This document shows positions 23,441 through 32,960 of a stretch of DNA of 37,499 nt, in pieces (position 1 is the first letter of the stretch; each line of letters opens with the position of its first letter). The DNA comes from Clostridiales bacterium (GTDB lineage Bacteria; Bacillota; Clostridia; Peptostreptococcales; Anaerovoracaceae). Location of the stretch: assembly GCA_015058275.1 (NCBI GenBank), contig SVCQ01000022.1:1-37499 (forward strand), given 5' to 3'. Position numbers and translations under genes: made by a program. The notes beneath the pieces were generated by a model. That model was not told the DNA's origin, did not search any database, and was given only the letters and a program-made list of their open reading frames with translations.

Positions 23441-26400
23441 ATGAAGAAAGGAAAGAGACTGCTGGTCGTACTGCTGGCAACACTGGTCCTGGTGACCGGC
23501 GCAGTTAGTGCGGTGTATGCGGAAGCGCCGTATGATATAGTCCACCACCGCGCTTCGCACGGACCTGCATCAGTTACGGTCAACGACGGATCGCTGGACA
23601 TTAACTGCGATTACTCCAGTAGTGATCATTATTGCGAGTTAAAAAAAGCGAAGATCGAATTATCTGCCGAAACTGTTATATATGACGGGGCTGCGCATCC
23701 CGCTAGTGTAACATACAAGAATGATGGTACAAACTGTACAAAGTTTACCAGCGTCAATGTCGGAACGATCCATTACAAGGGAACGACTGCTGCCGGTACA
23801 GAATACGACAGCGATAGCGCTCCTATAGATGCCGGAAGCTATGTAGCAACAGTATCAGTCACAATCACTGACGAAGCCGGCGGACCTTATACTGTTAGAA
23901 AATCTTTCAAAATCAACCCACGCGCTGTATCAGCCAGCTGGAAAACCAGTTCGGCTACGGACGCAAGTACTACTTTAGAGTACACTTATGATGGAAACTC
24001 GCATGTTCCATACGCATACTTTGCTAATGATGTTATCAAGAGCAGAGGATCTGCCAAAGATGATGTTACTCTGACTGTAGACCAGAGCCAGGCCCAGACG
24101 AAGGCCGGTAATAACTATCCTGTTGTAGCAACTGTAAGCGGCGCACAGAAGGACAACTATACTGTATCCGGACTGAAAACAACATTTAAAATCAACCCGG
24201 CTACAGCAACGATTTCTGAAATTAAATGGAGCCCTTCTTCATTGACGCATGTTTACGATGGAGAGAACTGGGCGCCGACAGCGAAAGGAAAAATTGAGAA
24301 CACTGAAAAGTGGATTGACCTAAAAGTTGTTGTAATTGATGGACAAGCACATGAGCTTACAACTTACAAGGATGCTGGGGTTTACACTGCAAAAGCAACA
24401 GAGTCCAAAGATCCAGACTATAACAGTGTGCAGTTCGTGCAAGGCCTGAATCAGAGGGCGTCATACACAATCACACCATGCCCAGTAAGCATCAAGTGGA
24501 CATATGAGTCGCAGTATGTATATAACGGTCAGCCACAGGAACCTACAGCTACAGTTGAGGGCGTTGTGGAAGGAGAAACGGTCGCTCCAAAGGTGACAAT
24601 TGATGTGACTAACAAAACTACAAAAATGACTGTTGCAAAAGAAGGCGAGTATGCTGTTGGTGATATCAAGTCCATACATGCAGGAGATTACAAGGCAAGA
24701 GTTGTAAAGACTGGATTAAATCAAGAAGGATTGGTAGATACTAATGCGGGCCTCTTAGTGAACGGAGCGGCGAGCACGAACTACAAGCTCGTAGACGATT
24801 CAGTATCCGCCCTGTACACAATAAAGCAGAAGCTGGTAGATATCGATTGGTACAGACCGAATGTTGATAAATACGGAAATCTCATAACAACAGAAGGAAC
24901 AGAACCTGTTGTTAAAGTAGAAGATAACAGCACACCGCTGAACCTGGTATATAACGGCCAGCAGCAGGCTCCTACAGCCCAGCTCAAAGAGAAAGAGCTT
25001 ATTACAGACAGCGTCGCTGAGGGCGGAGCAGCAAAGGCTGATGTCTGCACAGTATCTGTTCAGGGCCCTACTGCCGCAGTAAAGGTTGGCAGATACGATG
25101 TCCAGAAGATCGGTCTTAGCAACAATGACTATGACTGTCTGGAAAAGGGCAGGTCATACAACATCGTACCTAGACCTGTTAAGCTGGCGTGGGATCACTA
25201 TCAGGATATCTACAATGGAAAAGAGCAGGGCACTACTGTAACTATCACAAACCCACAGTACAGAGACACAGTTACAGCAGAGACCCAGTATCCGGCTACA
25301 GACGTGGATAAACAAATCGTCAGAAAGCACTTCGGCGCAGATGGCACTGATGGAGACGAAACCGATCCTGTTACAAGCCTGACAGATGAAGAAAAGAAGA
25401 CTGCAGTTACAGATGCTCAGAAGAATAATGCGGCAGGCTCTAATATAGCTGATAACAGAACACCTGTCGATGCCGGATTGTACACGATCATTCCGGGAGA
25501 ACTGAGCGACCCGGATAACTACACATATCATACGCTTCTCATTGAGAACGCAGCAGATTCGGTGCTCAATCCAGAAGATTATGTAGACCTGTACAAGACT
25601 TCATACATGATCCACCAGTATGTCATCAAGAATATCGAGTGGTCGAAGACAACTACAACCTATAACGCTTCGTATCAGATCCCTACAGCTGTTGTCGCAG
25701 ACAAGCAGGGCCCAGATACAGATGAACAGGTTAAGCTTGTTCTCGAAGATCAGGAGATGCAGTACAGAGAGAATAACTATGAAGGAGAGGTCAACGCCGG
25801 AAATTACGAAGTCTTCATAGGAACATATCAGACTGGAAAGACCGGTGAGCGTGCTATGAACTATCTGATTGATGGAACAAAAGCACGTAAGCCTGATTCA
25901 ACCGTAACGCCTAAGGATGGATATGGAGTTCACATCTTCGTCATCAACAAGAGACCGCTGCAGGTGATCGCTAACAATAAGACCATCTGGTACAAGGATG
26001 CTCCGACCAACGCTGGTGTCACATACAAGGGCCTTATAAATGGCAACCCTAACGATAAGGATGACCTGGGTGGCGGAACGCCGGGATACTATTTCAAGAA
26101 TCCGGTCGAGAAAACAGACAAGACAGATGTTATTCTTGGATCGCTTAAGTATACATACAGCTATGCCAAGAATGGCAAGCCGGGAACTTACAAGATTTAC
26201 GTATCTGGAATTACTTCAGACAACTACGACATCCAGCCGGTAGCCGGCAACCTGACAGTTCTTGATAAGTATTCGTATCTGAATGCTAAGGGAACCAAGA
26301 AGGGCAAGAGGGGCATCCTCGTAAGCTGGAACGGCATTACAGGCGTTGCTTCGTACGACGTATACATGTCGCTGTGCAACACTAAGAAGAAAGTTTACAC

Positions 26401-26857
26401 ACCGGTATACGTTGGCAGCACTTCGGGCACAAGCCTCAAGGTTACCAAGATTGGTAAGAAGAAACTCAAAGCTAAGAAGGCTTACAAGTACTATGTAGTA
26501 GCTAAGAACGCTTCCGGCGCAGCTATCGCACAGAGTGATCTCGGCCACTTCATCACCAACAACGTGAAGGGCAAGAAGGTCAACGCCAAGAGCATGGCTG
26601 TCAATACTCACGTAGTATCGATCGGCAAGGGCGGCACTGCCGGACTCAGCGCAAGCTACACAAAGGCTAAGAAGGGCAAGAAGTACAAACTTCTGGATGC
26701 ATGGCATTCACCGCTGACTAGATATGCAACAGAGAACCCTGCAGTAGCTACAGTCGATGCTAACGGTACTGTTTACGGCGTTGGCAAGGGCTGGACAAGA
26801 GTATACGTCATCGGCGTATCCGGAATGTGGGAGACTGTTGAGGTCTACGTTAACTAG
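23441..26857 (+). CDS. Secreted repeat protein 1 (MBG/Ig-like repeats, FN3-like and Big2-like C terminus)
   Basis: ATG 23441 is chosen over 23426 because AAAGGAG lies between them. The 1138-aa protein begins with a signal peptide (MKKGKRLLVVLLATLVLVTG, probable cleavage after VYA). About seven repeats of roughly 90–140 residues follow, each opening with a Y-(D/N)-G-x-x-x-x-P motif (near nt 23682, 23986, 24253, 24520, 24949, 25211 and, as YNASYQIP, 25660) and ending in (D/N)AGxY. An MBG_2-like domain (VIANNKTIWYKDAP) comes next, then a Lys-rich C module of about 190 residues: an FN3-like part (ILVSWNGITGVASYDVYM) and a Big2-like part (NPAVATVDANGTVYGVGKG). No LPXTG motif or S-layer domain is seen. 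Base composition is more AT-rich than the neighbours. Likely an adhesin or surface layer component; function is inferred from architecture only. Confidence 0.85.
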   Translation: MKKGKRLLVVLLATLVLVTGAVSAVYAEAPYDIVHHRASHGPASVTVNDGSLDINCDYSSSDHYCELKKAKIELSAETVIYDGAAHPASVTYKNDGTNCTKFTSVNVGTIHYKGTTAAGTEYDSDSAPIDAGSYVATVSVTITDEAGGPYTVRKSFKINPRAVSASWKTSSATDASTTLEYTYDGNSHVPYAYFANDVIKSRGSAKDDVTLTVDQSQAQTKAGNNYPVVATVSGAQKDNYTVSGLKTTFKINPATATISEIKWSPSSLTHVYDGENWAPTAKGKIENTEKWIDLKVVVIDGQAHELTTYKDAGVYTAKATESKDPDYNSVQFVQGLNQRASYTITPCPVSIKWTYESQYVYNGQPQEPTATVEGVVEGETVAPKVTIDVTNKTTKMTVAKEGEYAVGDIKSIHAGDYKARVVKTGLNQEGLVDTNAGLLVNGAASTNYKLVDDSVSALYTIKQKLVDIDWYRPNVDKYGNLITTEGTEPVVKVEDNSTPLNLVYNGQQQAPTAQLKEKELITDSVAEGGAAKADVCTVSVQGPTAAVKVGRYDVQKIGLSNNDYDCLEKGRSYNIVPRPVKLAWDHYQDIYNGKEQGTTVTITNPQYRDTVTAETQYPATDVDKQIVRKHFGADGTDGDETDPVTSLTDEEKKTAVTDAQKNNAAGSNIADNRTPVDAGLYTIIPGELSDPDNYTYHTLLIENAADSVLNPEDYVDLYKTSYMIHQYVIKNIEWSKTTTTYNASYQIPTAVVADKQGPDTDEQVKLVLEDQEMQYRENNYEGEVNAGNYEVFIGTYQTGKTGERAMNYLIDGTKARKPDSTVTPKDGYGVHIFVINKRPLQVIANNKTIWYKDAPTNAGVTYKGLINGNPNDKDDLGGGTPGYYFKNPVEKTDKTDVILGSLKYTYSYAKNGKPGTYKIYVSGITSDNYDIQPVAGNLTVLDKYSYLNAKGTKKGKRGILVSWNGITGVASYDVYMSLCNTKKKVYTPVYVGSTSGTSLKVTKIGKKKLKAKKAYKYYVVAKNASGAAIAQSDLGHFITNNVKGKKVNAKSMAVNTHVVSIGKGGTAGLSASYTKAKKGKKYKLLDAWHSPLTRYATENPAVATVDANGTVYGVGKGWTRVYVIGVSGMWETVEVYVN

Positions 26858-26874
26858 TACTACAAACTAGCCTT

Positions 26875-26936
26875 GAGCAGACAACTGCTCAGACACAAAC
26901 GACAACGGGGAAATCGGACCATCCGATTTCCCTGTT
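26875..26936 (+). terminator. Tandem 3' hairpins of surface protein 1
   Basis: A small hairpin GAGCAG/CTGCTC (26875–26890) is followed by a 15-bp stem with a 3-nt loop (26904–26918 / 26922–26936, containing GGGAAATCGG and its complement), then TTCAA. The U-tract is short. A homologous pair follows surface protein 2. Confidence 0.7.
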
Positions 26937-27065
26937 TCAATTACCGGGATGGGTCTCCAAAAAAGTTTGGGGTTTTCCCAAAAACAATTGGGGTTTAAAT
27001 TTGGGGGCTCCAAAGAAAACTCCAAATAATCTTGGGGGCTGGTAAACAGCTTCGAAAAAAAGAAC

Positions 27066-27106
27066 AACGAGGAAATCAGACTATAAAAAACTGATTTCCT
27101 CGTTTT
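27066..27106 (+). terminator. Terminator-like hairpin
   Basis: AACGAGGAAATCAG (27066–27079) and CTGATTTCCTCGTT (27091–27104) form a perfect 14-bp stem with an 11-nt loop, followed by TTCTG. Its sequence is related to the 3' hairpins of both surface protein genes although no gene ends here, so it may mark a lost copy. Confidence 0.65.
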
Positions 27107-27122
27107 CTGATGGAGTAATAAT

Positions 27123-27160
27123 AGCTTGAAATGAGCTATTTATAAGGCTCATTTCAAGCT
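27123..27160. repeat. Perfect 14-bp inverted repeat
   Basis: AGCTTGAAATGAGC (27123–27136) and GCTCATTTCAAGCT (27147–27160) with a 10-bp AT-rich spacer. There is no U-tract. It sits near the centre of the region bounded by the imperfect terminal inverted repeats. Confidence 0.75.
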
Positions 27161-27504
27161 TAATGAAATCTATTGGACGTTGAATAGATACCAGATCAGA
27201 TGGATCGATTCACTTTAGTCCCCTAAAGTTCGCCCCCAAACTAGGTGTACGAAAAAGCCATCCCCCAAATTAGATTTCATTTTTTATCTGCCCCCAATTG
27301 TTTTTGGATACCCACCGGGATCTTTGACGAATGACCGGCAGAGTTTAGCGGATAATACAGGTTACTTGCGATTCAAAGCGGTAGCCCCAAAAGTCGGGGA
27401 TTTATTGTCGAAAAAGTGCATTTTTCGTTCGACAGTTTGGCGCAATTCCTTTAGCATCGTAGCAATCAGAATTATCTAAAGGAAACAGAAAGGAACGTAC
27501 TGGA

Positions 27505-28407
27505 ATGACTAACGTTAAACTCAACAGAGAAGACAAGGATGCTCTATTCAAGCTGGTGTTCGGGGACTACCCTGAAAATGCACTTTCGTTGTATAATGCA
27601 ATCAACGGTACAGACTATACAGACTGCGATGATCTGAAGATCACAACGCTCAGAGATTCGCTGTATATCGGGGTAAAGAACGATGTCTCGTTTCTCTTCA
27701 ACCACGATATGAATCTGTACGAACATCAATCGACATACTGTCCGAACATGCCGCTCAGAGGACTGGGGTACTTCGCAGACCTGTATATGGCGCATCTCGG
27801 CGGTGAGGCGGAGTCATACATCAGGATGTACGACAGCAAGCTGATCAGTATACCTGCTCCGAAGTACTATATCTTCTACAACGGCATAACAAACGAACCG
27901 GAGAAGCTTGATCTGCGCCTGAGCGACGCATATGAAGGCGATGGGGATATCGAGATCACAGCTCATATGCTGAACGTGAATGCAGGCAATAACACCGAGC
28001 TGATGGGTAACTGCAAACCGCTGTCAGACTATTCTGTATTCGTGGACAGAGTCAGAGAGTATCTGAAACAGGGTCTGAGCAAGGAGGAAGCTATCGAGAA
28101 AGCCATAGACAGCTGTATCGAGGATGGCATCCTGGAGAAGATCCTTAGAGAGGAGAGAGCCAAAGTGGAGAATTTACTTATAAGAGGCTTGACCGAAGAG
28201 GAACAGCAGATGCTGAAGGAACTGCAGATCAAAGATGCCCGTGAAGAGGGCATAGAGAAGGGCGTCGAGATTGGTGCTGCGGAAGCTAATATGGAAGCTG
28301 TAGAAAAAATGATTGAAAAGGGTCGTGCAAAAGATGCTGAGGATGCATGCGAGGTCCTTGGTGTGTCCATGGAAGACTATCTGAAATGGAAGGCAGCTAA
28401 AGCCTAA
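27505..28407 (+). CDS. Rpn-family PD-(D/E)XK nuclease / putative transposase-like protein
   Basis: Rpn (YhgA-like) proteins are Mg2+ or Ca2+-dependent DNA endonucleases that promote RecA-independent recombination; many are phase-variable or defence-linked. The 300-aa protein has the N-terminal FKLVFGDYPENALSLYNAING segment and a PD-(D/E)XK core with D60 (KNDVSF) and E73-H-Q75, followed by the family's NMPLRGLGYFADLY. The C-terminal third (about 180–300) is highly charged and helical, probably a coiled coil, with LTEEEQQMLKELQ. ATG 27505 has AAGGAA nine bases upstream. A 7-bp hairpin (TGTCGAA/TTCGACA, 27406–27434) lies in its leader; no convincing promoter was found. It stands alone between the two surface protein genes. 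Confidence 0.82.
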   Translation: MTNVKLNREDKDALFKLVFGDYPENALSLYNAINGTDYTDCDDLKITTLRDSLYIGVKNDVSFLFNHDMNLYEHQSTYCPNMPLRGLGYFADLYMAHLGGEAESYIRMYDSKLISIPAPKYYIFYNGITNEPEKLDLRLSDAYEGDGDIEITAHMLNVNAGNNTELMGNCKPLSDYSVFVDRVREYLKQGLSKEEAIEKAIDSCIEDGILEKILREERAKVENLLIRGLTEEEQQMLKELQIKDAREEGIEKGVEIGAAEANMEAVEKMIEKGRAKDAEDACEVLGVSMEDYLKWKAAKA

Positions 28408-28484
28408 GGTCGCGGGCCAGCTGCAGAAGCAATAAATACATTGTTCAGCAGAAATGTCAACCGCTAGATATATGGTTGTTGAGT

Positions 28485-28511
28485 GCAGAATCCGCAAGGT
28501 TCTGCTTTTTT
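28485..28511 (+). terminator. Rho-independent terminator of the Rpn gene
   Basis: GCAGAA-T-CC, GCAA tetraloop, GG-TTCTGC (28485–28505, one bulged T) is followed directly by TTTTTT. This is the cleanest intrinsic terminator in the accessory region. Confidence 0.85.
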
Positions 28512-28554
28512 GATGGTGCAAACAGTGCGATTTCTGGCGAAACCGCATTTTTTC

Positions 28555-28584
28555 TTGCGATTCTTCAGGCGCTTGGCTTATAAT
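28555..28584 (+). promoter_or_regulatory. Promoter of the second repeat-rich surface protein
   Basis: TTGCGA (28555–28560) and TATAAT (28579–28584) are 18 bp apart. The -35 context (CTTGCGATTC) resembles that of the first surface gene (CTTGCAAGTTC). A CCGACT/AGTCGG hairpin (28603–28627) lies in the leader. Confidence 0.7.
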
Positions 28585-28665
28585 ATCCATGTATGATTGG
28601 CTCCGACTATTATGAGATGGGAGTCGGCACTGATTAGTTATAGGTATTTAGAAAAGGAGAAAGTT

Positions 28666-31600
28666 ATGAGGAACAAAGGCAAGAACTTGTTAGTCCTGCT
28701 GATGTCAATGCTCATGGTTATCGGCGCATTCGGTGTAACGTCGTTTGCTGGGGTAGGTAGCTATGACTGGAAGTATTATTCGAAGTCAGATGATGATGTT
28801 TATACTTTCAAAACAGACGCAACAGGTAAAGAGAACTCTAGTATCACCATGACAATTACTGGTACTGGAAAGAAGGCATATACAGGTAAAAAACAAGAAA
28901 TTAAGGTGACTAATGCTGTCTATCATCATTCAGAAAACACAGATTATACCCTTTCGGTTGATGAAATAAGCTATACAGTCGGAAATGAGTTAAAAGATCC
29001 TATTGATGCAGGGGTATATGATGCAAAGATTAAATTGACCAATACTGCTGATACGGGAGCTGATAGGTCAGTTACCTTAAACCTGTCAGGTGCTATAACA
29101 ATCACAAAAAAAGTTGTCGAGCCAATAATCAAAAGCAATTTGATTTATAATGGAGATGATCAGGATCTTGTTTCCACAGACATCAAGGGAATGACATTTA
29201 GCGTTGCTCCTGGAGCTCCTGATACATCTTTTGATAATACTATTCCTCAGGGAAATGACGCAAAGACATATACTGTATACTATAAAGTTCCAGAAGATAG
29301 CAATTACACAACTAATCAAAAGGCTTCTAGCACAAGAAATATTGGACTAGTTGAGGTTACAATTGATAAAAAACAACTAGATGCACCAAGTCTGACAGCA
29401 ATTGATTCGATCTGTGATGGTGAATCAAAAGAACTGGTCGAGAAGATAACATCAGATAAAGGCAAGGCGTTATACAGTAAAGATGGTGGAAATACATACT
29501 CTGCAAGTGTTCCGACTGAAAAAGAGGCAGGAGAATACACCGTTACTGCATATATTAAGGCAGATGCTGACTCCAATTACAAAGATTCAGCTACATCAGA
29601 ACCTGTAACAGCTACAATATACGAAGAACTGACAATTGGTGCTGAAGTAACAATGGACAATCTCGTTTACGGAGATGGAGTTAAAAATGTTCCGAGTGTT
29701 GCTTATGACGAAACTACAGTAGATACCAGTGCCTTTACATATACTTATAACTACAGAGTGTATGGTCCTGGAAATGAATGGCAAGAGAACGACTTAACAG
29801 CTGATGAGCTGAAAGAGGCTCTGAAGACTCTTGATAGAGGACATTATTGGTTAAAGATCAATATTGGTACGGGTGTTTCTGGCCTTAATGTAAAAGACAA
29901 TAAAGGCAAGGATAGGGTTGGATATGTTTGTGATGATTTCAAGGTCACTAAGAGACCTATCACTGTCAGCGTAAATCCTACAACAAAGGTATACGATAAT
30001 AATCCAGGCAACCCTGAAAGTTTTGAGTACACAATTAGCAACCTTCCGGAAGGAGTTTCTAAAGAAGAGGTTATTGCTGGTTCTGTAGGAAGACTTGAAG
30101 GTGAGAATGTTGGAGACTACTCGTTTACTGGTCTTGAACTGACTGATGATGCAGAGAAAAACTACACCATTTCAAAAGCTGAAGGGTCAGAAAACTTCAC
30201 AATTACAAAAGCGACAGAGAATGAGGTGACAATATCTGTTGAAGGCTGGACATACGGAGATCCGGCTAATACACCTGAAGCGACTGCAGATTATGGTAAC
30301 CCGACTGTGCATTTCAGAAAAGCAGGTGAAAATGAGTGGGTCACATGGAACAAACAGAATGTTCCGACTTATGCCGGCACATATGAAGTCAGGGCTATAG
30401 TTGCTGGAACTGATAATTATGTTGGCGGAGAGGCAAGAGATACATTCGTAATTGCGCCAAAAACTGTAAGCCTCACATGGACTGACGCTAAGAGTCTTGT
30501 GTATGATGGCCAGTCAAAGGCTCCAACTGTTGCTACTGACGTTGAGGGTGTAACAGTCAATACAGTTGAGTATACAAAAGATGGAAAAGAGGTTGCAGTG
30601 GATGCTGTCAAAGATGCAGGTACATATACAGCAACTGCAAAGAGCCTGAACAATTCAAACTATGCTCTTCCTACAGATGGAACAGCCGTACACACATTTA
30701 CCATTACACAGAGACCGGTGAAACTCCACTGGCTTGATTCTGATAAAGATGAAGAGAAGTATGGCGATTTGGAAATGCTGTATACCGGAGATGATGCATA
30801 TCCAACTGCGGAAGTAGTTGACGGTGTTGTTGACGGAGATAAAGTTACTGTAGAAACTTATGCAAAGAGCGAGAAACAGGAAGACGGCTCATATAAGGGA
30901 GCCGATATGACCGTTGAACTTGGAGATTACCATATCACAGCAACAAAACTCTCCAATCCTAACTACAAAACTGTCAATGACAGCAACTACAAGAACGATA
31001 AGGGCAATTACAACAGAACAGTTGCTTACACTATCGCTAAGGGAGAAGCAGATCTCGAGGTTAGCGTAGATAATTGGATTTATGGAGAAGACCCTAGCGT
31101 TATTGACTGGGAGTCTGAGAATGAGAGCGAAATTGATCTGGATGATGTTGAATTAGGATACATCACCGAAGAACAGTACGAAGCCATAGTAGAAGAAGCT
31201 GACGGAAACTATAAGAAGTTCATCGAGGCTCTGTATGAGGTTGAGCTCAATAAGGGAATGCCAACTGATGCCGGATCTTACTATGCTATAGTAAGAACTC
31301 CTGAGACTACTCATTATGAAAGTGACATTGCCAGGGATGCGTTTACGGTACGCAGACGTCCTGTAACAATCACCTGGTCTGGAAATAGGCATGTTTACGA
31401 TGGTAAAGCATATGCGCCAACAGCAACAGTAGATCCAGGAGAAGTAGGAACAGGAAGAGGTCTTATTGATGGAGATGAGTGCACTGTAACAGTTACTGGA
31501 GAGCAGACAGACACAAACAGACTCACTGATAAGAGAAACTATACTGCAAGGGCAGCTTCTTTAAGCAATCCAAATTACAGATTCTCGAGACGCGCGGATA

Positions 31601-32946
31601 GAAGTTATAACTTCAGGATAACAAGAAGAGAAGTTGTCGTAAGCTTCACTGATCCTGCTAGTCTCGTCTATGATGGAACTGCAAAGGTTCCAACAGCTGA
31701 AGTTTCTAACAAGCAGAGGGATACTGACGATGTTAATGTTACTGTTACAGTAGATCCAGAAGAAGCGATCAATGTTGGCGACTATATTGCAACAGCAGTT
31801 GCGCTTACAGGTGAACAAGCAGATGATTATAAACTACCTAAACCAGCACCAACTCACGAGTACAGTATCGCTGCTCGCCCTGTAGTGATTCAGTGGGCTA
31901 ACACCGTTGGCCTTGTATACAACGGCAAAGACCAAAAGCCAGGATGCTATATAGAGAACCTCGTTGAGGGAGAAACTGAGCCAGCACTGACTATCGTAAC
32001 GAAGGATGCAAATGACAACGTCGTTGTTGAGGCTATAAATGCTGGAGATTACACTTCAACAGTAACCGCTGTTGATAGTACGAACTACACTATAACAGGC
32101 GGAGAGAACCTGACAAAGCAGTTCAGCATCTCACCTGCAGATGTCACCGTCACAGCTGACAACAAGACTGTAAGCTATGGTGATCCAGTGCCTAAGCTGA
32201 CATCCAAGACTAGTGGTGTTCCGGCTAAGGGTGATGAGGTCAAGGCAACTCTCACTACAGACTACTTCCAGAATGCTAAGGCCGGTGCATACACGATCAA
32301 GGTAACAGCCGGCGACAACCCTAACTACAACGTCAAGGTTGTTAATGGCACACTGACTGTTAATGACAAGGTCACCACTCTCGTTGCACAGGGTAAGGCC
32401 AGCGGCAAGAAGGCTGTAGTAGTCAGCTGGAACGGCGTTACAGGCGCTGCTAGCTACGATGTATACCTCGCTAAGTGCAACACCAAGAAGAAGACATATG
32501 CTCCTAAGTATAAGGGCACAACTTCTGGCAACAGCCTCAAGGTCAAGAAGCTCAAGAAGGGTACTTGCTACAAGTACTTCGTAGTTGCTAAGGCTGCTAA
32601 CGGTGCTGCTATCGCTCAGAGTGAGGTAGGTCACTTCATCGCAGGCAACGTAAAGGGCAAGAAGACCAACGCTAAGAGCATTACAGCAAGCACAAACGTT
32701 GTATCGCTCAACAAGGGTGGTTCGTACGTACTCACTACTTCCCAGGCTAAGGCTAAGGGCGGCAAGAAGTACAAACTGCTCAACGGCGGACACGCGTCTC
32801 TGACAAGATACATCAGCTCGAACCCGGCAGTAGCTACAGTCGGATACGACAACGGTGTTATCACTGCAGTAGGCGGCGGATACTGCAAGGTATACGCAAT
32901 CGCTGTAAACGGTATGTGGTCTGAGGTTGAGGTTTACGTCAACTAA
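28666..32946 (+). CDS. Secreted repeat protein 2 (MBG/Ig-like repeats with the same C-terminal module)
   Basis: The frame is open from 28597, but ATG 28666 has AAGGAG six bases upstream and begins a signal peptide (MRNKGKNLLVLLMSMLMVIG, cleavage probably after SFA). The mature part of the 1426-aa protein has roughly 13 Ig-like repeats. Canonical Y-(D/N/T)-G-x-x-x-x-P openings lie near nt 30501, 30781, 31396, 31671 and 31918, with variant YGD/YGE forms near 29670, 30252, 31079 and 32175. An MBG_2-like unit (VTVTADNKTVSYGDPVPKL) precedes the C module, which matches that of protein 1 almost position for position (VVVSWNGVTGAASYDVYL; HFIAGNVKGKK; NPAVATV; MWSEVEVYVN at the very end). No sortase motif. 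AT-rich in the repeats, less so in the C module. Probably the same export and retention route as protein 1. Confidence 0.85.
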   Translation: MRNKGKNLLVLLMSMLMVIGAFGVTSFAGVGSYDWKYYSKSDDDVYTFKTDATGKENSSITMTITGTGKKAYTGKKQEIKVTNAVYHHSENTDYTLSVDEISYTVGNELKDPIDAGVYDAKIKLTNTADTGADRSVTLNLSGAITITKKVVEPIIKSNLIYNGDDQDLVSTDIKGMTFSVAPGAPDTSFDNTIPQGNDAKTYTVYYKVPEDSNYTTNQKASSTRNIGLVEVTIDKKQLDAPSLTAIDSICDGESKELVEKITSDKGKALYSKDGGNTYSASVPTEKEAGEYTVTAYIKADADSNYKDSATSEPVTATIYEELTIGAEVTMDNLVYGDGVKNVPSVAYDETTVDTSAFTYTYNYRVYGPGNEWQENDLTADELKEALKTLDRGHYWLKINIGTGVSGLNVKDNKGKDRVGYVCDDFKVTKRPITVSVNPTTKVYDNNPGNPESFEYTISNLPEGVSKEEVIAGSVGRLEGENVGDYSFTGLELTDDAEKNYTISKAEGSENFTITKATENEVTISVEGWTYGDPANTPEATADYGNPTVHFRKAGENEWVTWNKQNVPTYAGTYEVRAIVAGTDNYVGGEARDTFVIAPKTVSLTWTDAKSLVYDGQSKAPTVATDVEGVTVNTVEYTKDGKEVAVDAVKDAGTYTATAKSLNNSNYALPTDGTAVHTFTITQRPVKLHWLDSDKDEEKYGDLEMLYTGDDAYPTAEVVDGVVDGDKVTVETYAKSEKQEDGSYKGADMTVELGDYHITATKLSNPNYKTVNDSNYKNDKGNYNRTVAYTIAKGEADLEVSVDNWIYGEDPSVIDWESENESEIDLDDVELGYITEEQYEAIVEEADGNYKKFIEALYEVELNKGMPTDAGSYYAIVRTPETTHYESDIARDAFTVRRRPVTITWSGNRHVYDGKAYAPTATVDPGEVGTGRGLIDGDECTVTVTGEQTDTNRLTDKRNYTARAASLSNPNYRFSRRADRSYNFRITRREVVVSFTDPASLVYDGTAKVPTAEVSNKQRDTDDVNVTVTVDPEEAINVGDYIATAVALTGEQADDYKLPKPAPTHEYSIAARPVVIQWANTVGLVYNGKDQKPGCYIENLVEGETEPALTIVTKDANDNVVVEAINAGDYTSTVTAVDSTNYTITGGENLTKQFSISPADVTVTADNKTVSYGDPVPKLTSKTSGVPAKGDEVKATLTTDYFQNAKAGAYTIKVTAGDNPNYNVKVVNGTLTVNDKVTTLVAQGKASGKKAVVVSWNGVTGAASYDVYLAKCNTKKKTYAPKYKGTTSGNSLKVKKLKKGTCYKYFVVAKAANGAAIAQSEVGHFIAGNVKGKKTNAKSITASTNVVSLNKGGSYVLTTSQAKAKGGKKYKLLNGGHASLTRYISSNPAVATVGYDNGVITAVGGGYCKVYAIAVNGMWSEVEVYVN

Positions 32947-32960
32947 TTAGCTACATGCTG

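Larger units (their letters stand above)
26944..27320. repeat. Non-coding region bounded by imperfect terminal inverted repeats
   Basis: The left end 26944–26994 and right end 27288–27320 are complementary: TGGGT-C/A-TCCAAAAA … TTGGGG at both ends, and a perfect 16-bp match CCAAAAACAATTGGGG (about 26979–26994 versus 27292–27307). TTTGGGGG-type motifs recur inward on the left and CCCCCAAA on the right. The 647-nt gap 26858–27504 also holds two more hairpins and no gene. It looks like a MITE-like remnant or a structured non-coding locus. Confidence 0.55.

Noticed and set aside
27324-27356. TTGACG and GATAAT as a promoter for the Rpn gene
   Set aside because: The spacing is 21 bp, too long for a standard promoter, and the -10 is imperfect.
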